Of a stretch of DNA of 64,000 nucleotides, positions 61,601 through 64,000 are shown piece by piece. The notes below the pieces were generated by a model, which saw only the letters and a list, made by a program, of their open reading frames with translations, ran no database searches and was not told the origin of the DNA. The position numbers were made by a program, and so were the translations under genes. This DNA comes from Ophiodon elongatus (taxonomy: Eukaryota > Chordata > Actinopteri > Perciformes > Hexagrammidae): positions 714,001 through 778,000 of the forward strand of contig JACSYO010000454.1 in assembly GCA_016806645.1 (NCBI GenBank), in the 5' to 3' direction. How positions within the stretch are numbered: position 1 is the stretch's first letter; every line of letters begins with the position of its first letter.

Positions 61601-63822
61601 TAATGATCAACATGCAATATCACAATGGCAAACAGCTCCTTGGAGATTTAAATTTGGGCAAAAAGTGTAGAATGGAAAACAAAAATGTATTCTCAACAAT
61701 AAAATAATTGTATCATAACTAATGTAAGTGTTTAGATGTACAACATGTGATCCATGCTAATGCAGCAGAGCTTTGTAAAATCTTAAATATATATATTTTC
61801 CTTTATAATAATGCTATTTTCTTTGCCAGAGTCAAGTGCATTTCAGACAATAAGTCAAGTACAAAATAAAGGGTAGATTTTCTTTCCAACGAGAAAATTA
61901 GATGGAAACAAAAAGAAAAAAAGCTGCGTGTATGTATGATATTGCATATTGCAGGTCTTCTGTGATTCATTTTACAATCATGCTAATATATACTAAAACA
62001 ATCGTGATTGCCAATTGTATTGACAAATGTGAATTCTTAAATCAAGTGCTATTCCCCTATACGCATTGCTGAAACATCTATAGACCAGATTGCCACCAAA
62101 CACCAGTTTACAGATTATCTGCCATTCAGTGAATTAATAAAACAAATAAAAGTTGATGCACTAAGTGACATACTTTCCCCTCCTTGTTGTTGCTGTGTTT
62201 CTGAAAAGAAAATACAGTTACACAAACATCACTAGAGTTACGCAAATAAACATCAAGGAATGGAATCACTTTTTATATGTGTGCGTATTGAATGTGTGTG
62301 CGTGTTGCACTGGCATATGTTGTTGTGCACCTACAGTAATTGAAATTCAATACGGAGTGTTAAAATAAAAATCACACATTAAAGAAGGTTGCCATCTATG
62401 AAGTAAGAGGCAGCGGATGCGGACTAAAATGAACGAGTGTATGCAGCTCTGCTTGGAGTGTAGAAGAGTGAAAGATAAACAGAGATAAAGAAAGAGAGAA
62501 GCTATAAATGAACAGAGGAAATCATTGACACAACTCGACTAAGTGACTCACTAAATTGGGAATATCTAGTAGTTTCAGTAGCAGTAGTATTCTGGAGTTA
62601 AGCAGAATGTCTGCTTTTGAAGGAATTAACATCCAGTGAATACTGACTACTTGCTGGACTTAAAACAAAAAATGTGAACAGCTAACAGCAGTGGTTATTT
62701 TTACAGAAAAAGAGAAAGGAAAAAAACTACTAAAATATAATGTTTCAAACCTTCTGTAGGTTATAACTACATAGAAACAGCAGAGCTTGTTGCATTTATC
62801 CACCTACAATATTTCAGTTTATAATGACTGTCATGTTCTTATTCTGGTTTAAGAATTTAACACCTAATAAACAATTAAGTAGGTGTGTTTTTGCAACCTA
62901 AACCTTGCAACCTTGTTTGTCACGGCAATCTTTACGGCAGAGCAACACATTTAAATGAAGAAAAGAGAGTCACAGGCAGAAGTAATGCATGGTGAATGTC
63001 TATTTTCACTGAACAGTGTCAGGAGAGTTACTGTTGCACATCACTTACAGGAGGATTGACCACTACTGTGAATATTTGATGGAGGCTAAGAAGTTAAACA
63101 GCCCTCAGCTGTAGTGTGTGTTGCGTAAATTAAGAGTGTGGTTTCCTATCAATGCAAGACGTACAGTAGGTCACAACACAAGAGAGGGTGCTGGGTACTT
63201 TATCACTTACTTGCTAGTTCAAAAATGTCTGGCTCTTCCCTGGCCAGTTTCTCTCTGGCCACGTCTGCTATCGGCCCAAAGAGAACCGTAGGCCTCAGGA
63301 ACCCAGCTAGAAGAACAAGACCAAGTCATGGAAGGTACCAACGGTTAGCATCATGTATCACATACAAACAAAATACTAAATCAGATCATACATTTGTTAC
63401 CATATTAGAATATATCAGTAAATCGACAAATTAACAACGTTGCAATGCTTAGAAGCATAGAAACGTACGACTACAGACGTCAGTGAGCTAGAACTCACAA
63501 GAGCCGTGGAGGACCTCGTGTTTCCTTTAGCTACAAGGTTGAAATCTGTCCACTACTTTGTAAATTCTTCCTACAATAAACTATAAAGATATGTTCGGAG
63601 ATTATTGCTGTTACTGTCTTGGCTGATGTGCTCTTACCTTCCCTCAGCACCACCCTCTCATAAGCAGGGAACTTGGTCTGAACGGGTTGGGCTGACAGGT
63701 CTTCCCTGCTCTTACGCAAATTCCTCTTGGAGCTTCGCAATCCTCGGAATCTCCAGAAGTCCGCTCTGTCGCCCCCTGGTGTTTTGGGCAGGGTGTACTG
63801 CACGCTGGATAGCTGCTCAGCT
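48500..63822 (-). CDS. tjp1: tjp1 (ZO-1), 3' part of gene, 16 coding exons
   Basis: Tight junction protein 1 (ZO-1) is a cytoplasmic MAGUK scaffold that links claudins, occludin and JAMs to actin and connexins. The sixteen exons below join with consistent phases into about 1,112 residues plus stop (3,340 nt). Order in the visible protein: end of the SH3-GUK unit and U5 basic hinge (about 1-60), GUK (about 60-215), acidic region (about 226-290), alpha exon (about 343-426), disordered Pro/Tyr/Gln-rich region (about 427-700), actin-binding region with the motif DYYRKQLSYFDR, and ZU5 (about 970-1082) ending in CVSVLIDHF. Human ZO-1 has about 1,750 residues, so roughly 630 N-terminal residues (PDZ1-3, SH3) lie past the right edge. 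Most introns are 87-1,236 bp; two are 2.9 and 3.7 kb. Teleosts can have two copies (tjp1a, tjp1b), which I cannot tell apart here. Family assignment is near certain; boundaries are inferred from splice signals and homology. Confidence 0.97.
49236..49300 (+). mobile_element. Possible tRNA-derived SINE trace (B-box-like)
   Basis: GGTTTGATCCCCAGC is one change from the pol III B box plus T-arm sequence GGTTCGATCCC seen in fish tRNA-derived SINEs. No clear A box or poly(A) tail is left, so this is weak. Confidence 0.25.
50000..50245 (-). mobile_element. Degenerate dispersed element with GGGCTGCAACTAA-type ends
   Basis: One end reads GGGCTGAAACTAGCAGTCAT and the other AATCAACTAATCATTGCGGC, with TTTTGTCCGACCAACGATCCA inside. 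The same family (a short AT-rich non-autonomous repeat very common in teleosts) occurs at 4395-4500, 32455-32760, 37700-37850 and 46405-46600. Class uncertain, no ORF. Confidence 0.55.
50533..50564 (+). repeat. G-run tract (potential G-quadruplex)
   Basis: Four runs of 5, 8, 9 and 6 G separated by 1-2 bases. The G-rich strand is the tjp1 template strand. Confidence 0.85.
52330..52473 (-). CDS. tjp1: tjp1 exon: ZU5 domain, second part, with two possible donors
   Basis: 144 nt in the long form, phase 1 at both ends. It encodes GETLLSPLVMCGPHGLKFLK then PVELRLPHC, followed by an extra 20 residues beginning ASMTPDGWSFALKSSDS. A second donor (CACT|GTGCGT) ends the exon at 52390 instead, giving LPHC-DPK as in the short vertebrate ZO-1 form I recall. 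The distal donor is CGG|GTATGC. Both keep the frame. Acceptor TATTTCCAG. Confidence 0.94.
52711..52931 (-). CDS. tjp1: tjp1 exon: ZU5 domain, first part
   Basis: 221 nt, phase 2 in and phase 1 out. It encodes an acidic stretch (ALDDDEDEDEGHTVV) and then ATARGIFNSNGGVLSSIETG, VSIIIPQGAIPEGVEQEIYF and KVCRDNSILPPLDKEK. This is the ZU5 domain, nearly identical to mammalian ZO-1; ZU5 binds MRCK-beta and other partners at the cell edge. Acceptor CCCCTTCAG; donor AAAG|GTAACT. Confidence 0.97.
53019..53173 (-). CDS. tjp1: tjp1 exon before ZU5
   Basis: 155 nt, phase 0 in and phase 2 out. It encodes GRSISPVKPPVAPQPQ, DSGLDTFTRTM and NNINAVPKAIPV, corresponding to human DSGVETFSI and NNISTVPKAIPVS. 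Acceptor GGAACAG; donor AG|GTAACG. The next intron is only 87 bp, the shortest in the window. Confidence 0.93.
53585..53829 (-). CDS. tjp1: tjp1 exon: actin-binding region end
   Basis: 245 nt, phase 1 in and phase 0 out. It encodes FLPHKSFPEKSPVNGTSEH, SYNRYAPKPYTTSAKPFAR and SPKFNHNLLPNEKPDAAPK, matching human KSFPDKAPVNG, YNRFTPKPYTSSARPFER and SPKFNHNLLP. Acceptor CTCTTCCACAG; donor AAG|GTAAGC. Confidence 0.96.
53998..54104 (-). CDS. tjp1: tjp1 exon: Pro-rich linker
   Basis: 107 nt, phase 2 in and phase 1 out. It encodes TESVEKPIPVEKKYEPIPQM then TPSLPPAILPKPAPE; KKYEPI corresponds to human KRYEPI. The acceptor GTTGTGATGAAG has a poor pyrimidine tract, so the 5' boundary is the least certain of the set, but it is the only nearby AG that keeps the phase. 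Donor GAAG|GTAAAA. Confidence 0.88.
54270..54446 (-). CDS. tjp1: tjp1 exon: actin-binding region start
   Basis: 177 nt, phase 2 in and phase 2 out. It encodes DDIVRSNHYDPDEDEDYYRK then QLSYFDR, nearly identical to the human segment at the start of the ZO-1 actin-binding region. Acceptor CCATCCCAG; donor CAG|GTGAGG. Confidence 0.96.
54645..54727 (-). CDS. tjp1: tjp1 exon before the actin-binding region
   Basis: 83 nt, phase 0 in and phase 2 out. It encodes VADLPLKAGGVIPKANSLSN then LDQEKTF. It aligns in position with the human segment containing HDKTLYRIPEP; similarity is weak but the phase joins cleanly with both neighbours. Acceptor CTATCACAG; donor AG|GTAAGC. Confidence 0.88.
54896..55729 (-). 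CDS. tjp1: tjp1 large exon: disordered Pro/Tyr/Gln region
   Basis: 834 nt (278 codons), phase 0 at both ends. It starts MFQKDPYS (VYRKDPYP in human ZO-1), and the ATG here is an internal methionine, not a start. The middle is low complexity with many Tyr in Pro/Asp/Gly context (NYDSNPAYE, QQWNPYG, PPLRYDEP) and is likely disordered. It ends with the conserved DPAMQPQSVLTRVKMFENKR motif, then SVSVDRARD. Acceptor GTTTGGTAG; donor AAG|GTAAAC. The variable middle and conserved end match the family pattern. Confidence 0.95.
55730..56965 (-). other. tjp1 intron after alpha exon
   Basis: A 1.2-kb intron. It has a (GTAG)n/(AGGT)n microsatellite at 56853-56875 and GA-rich sequence at 56822-56836, close to the alpha-exon donor. 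No other coding signal. Confidence 0.7.
56966..57217 (-). CDS. tjp1: tjp1 alternative alpha exon
   Basis: 252 nt (84 codons), phase 0 at both ends, so including or skipping it keeps the frame. It begins KAEAAAVPSVPQQPEP and ends LQSGLASSEPK. Mammalian ZO-1 has an 80-residue alternatively spliced alpha motif at exactly this place that begins KAEA; the rest is Pro/Ser-rich and diverged. Acceptor CACTTCACAG has a poor pyrimidine tract and the donor is AAG|GTATCC, both fitting a regulated exon. The coding call rests on position, phase and the shared start; alternative use is inferred. Confidence 0.85.
57218..58126 (-). other. tjp1 intron before alpha exon
   Basis: AT-rich 0.9-kb intron with an (AT)n-rich stretch at 57903-57945. 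No coding signal. Confidence 0.7.
58127..58477 (-). CDS. tjp1: tjp1 exon: acidic region
   Basis: 351 nt (117 codons), phase 0 at both ends. It encodes ADGAAEDDLDIHDDRLSYLS, APGSEYSMYSTDSRHTSDYE, DTDTEGGAYTDQELDETLND and ITRSSEPVRED, then a more variable Pro/Gln tail ending APVPQQ. It corresponds to the ZO-1 acidic region just after GUK, rich in Ser/Thr/Tyr. Acceptor TTTCCCAG; donor CAG|GTAGCG. Phase 0 at its 3' end allows direct joining to either the alpha exon or the exon after it. Confidence 0.96.
58540..58630 (+). repeat. (TG)n, about 45 units, inside a short tjp1 intron
   Basis: A pure TG/CA tract of about 90 bp in the 158-bp intron 58478-58635. In transcript sense (CA)n begins within a few bases of the donor GTAAGA. 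Confidence 0.97.
58636..58736 (-). CDS. tjp1: tjp1 exon: end of GUK domain
   Basis: 101 nt, phase 1 in and phase 0 out. It encodes TINLNNMNDGWFGALKDSIQ then QQQNQLVWVSEGK, the end of GUK. Acceptor ATCCAG. The donor AAG|GTAAGA runs straight into a long (CA)n tract that fills much of the following 158-bp intron. Confidence 0.96.
59592..59802 (-). CDS. tjp1: tjp1 exon: GUK core
   Basis: 211 nt, phase 0 in and phase 1 out, 70 codons plus one base. It encodes DKHAVLDITPNAVDRLNYAQ, then WYPIVVFLNPDTKQGVKTMR, TRLCPESRKSARKLFER and KNNHHLFT. This is the most conserved part of the ZO GUK domain, the region that contacts the occludin coiled coil. Acceptor TGTGTATGAAG; donor A|GTGAGT. Confidence 0.97.
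60198..60280 (-). CDS. tjp1: tjp1 exon: GUK domain
   Basis: 83 nt, phase 1 in and phase 0 out. It encodes SEPRDAGTDQKSSGIIRLHT followed by IKQIIDR, matching the ZO-1 GUK segment. Acceptor CTTCTATAG; donor CGG|GTGAGA. It is separated from the previous exon by a 2.9-kb intron. Confidence 0.95.
60281..63210 (-). other. tjp1 intron inside the GUK-coding region
   Basis: A 2.9-kb AT-rich intron. I see no microsatellite longer than about 10 units, no recognisable transposon and no coding exon. Confidence 0.65.
63211..63306 (-). CDS. tjp1: tjp1 exon: start of GUK domain
   Basis: 96 nt, phase 1 in and out. It encodes AGFLRPTVLFGPIADVAREK followed by LAREEPDIFELA. This is the start of the guanylate-kinase-like domain. 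The usual ATP-binding P-loop (GxxGxGK) is replaced by FGPIADVA, as in all ZO proteins, so the domain is a binding module and not an enzyme. Acceptor TTCTAG; donor A|GTAAGTG. Confidence 0.95.
63638..63822 (-). CDS. tjp1: tjp1 exon: SH3-GUK hinge
   Basis: 185 nt, phase 1 in (the first base completes a codon) and phase 1 out. It encodes AEQLSSVQYTLPK, the SH3 tail DFWRFRGLRSSKRNLRKSRE (U5 basic motif) and FPAYERVVLRE. Acceptor TTTGTCCAG; donor G|GTAAGAG. These peptides are nearly invariant in vertebrate ZO-1. The U5 hinge lies between SH3 and GUK and regulates occludin and other partner binding in this family. It is the first tjp1 exon visible from the right edge. Confidence 0.95.
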
Positions 63823-64000
63823 CTGGACAAAGAAGAAAGTAGGAGTAAGGTCAGCGGTCAGGACTTCAACCAAGGGGCACTTTAAGACAGTTCAGGTATA
63901 AGCATTTAGATTACTACTGTTTGGAGAGGAAGGTCCTGGTACTACACTGGCAGTGTAACACCATTCAGTCCTGAGCTGTAAATGGCTGTCAAACCGATTA

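Overview
The window looks like nuclear DNA from a percomorph-type teleost fish. It has long AT-rich introns, many (CA)n/(GT)n/(GA)n microsatellites, decayed fish LINEs (L2-, Rex3/RTE- and Rex1/CR1-like) and several short inverted-repeat elements common in fish genomes. There are no operons, CRISPR arrays, phage genes or convincing RNA genes. Species and exact paralog cannot be settled from the sequence.

Two protein-coding genes are supported, both on the minus strand and in the order known in tetrapods (TJP1 followed by FAM189A1/ENTREP2, human 15q13). (1) The right quarter, 48,500-63,822, holds the 3' part of tjp1 (ZO-1, tight junction scaffold). Sixteen coding exons give about 1,112 C-terminal residues: the tail of the SH3-GUK hinge, the GUK domain, the acidic region, an alternative alpha exon, a long disordered Pro/Tyr/Gln region, the actin-binding region and the complete ZU5 domain with stop codon. 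The PDZ1-3 and SH3 exons lie beyond the right edge. The 3' UTR runs left to a good poly(A) signal near 46,735. (2) About 2.6 kb further left, entrep2 (fam189a1, a four-TM endosomal protein and likely adaptor of NEDD4-type ligases) begins. Exon 1 is at 43,847-44,107 in a CpG-rich promoter region. Exon 2 is at 7,003-7,059, so intron 1 is 36.8 kb. The remaining exons lie beyond the left edge.

Layout: 1-7,002 is part of entrep2 intron 2, with LINE remnants and a 5'-truncated RTE copy that has a 13-bp target duplication. 7,060-43,846 is entrep2 intron 1, with microsatellites, MITEs, two more LINE fragments and some homeodomain-site-rich stretches that may be enhancers. 43,847-44,950 is exon 1 and promoter. 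45,000-46,700 is a short intergenic spacer with two non-autonomous elements. 46,715-64,000 is tjp1.

No undescribed biological system was found. The most useful observations are splice and UTR details: two in-frame competing donors in the ZU5 exon of tjp1, a CA repeat filling more than half of a 158-bp tjp1 intron next to the donor, the phase-0 alpha exon, a 14-codon uORF ending 2 nt before the entrep2 ATG, a Pumilio site overlapping an internal poly(A) hexamer, and a clean RTE insertion with target duplication. Exon boundaries were placed by hand from GT/AG sites, reading-frame phase and recalled vertebrate ZO-1 and FAM189A1 sequence; no alignment was run.
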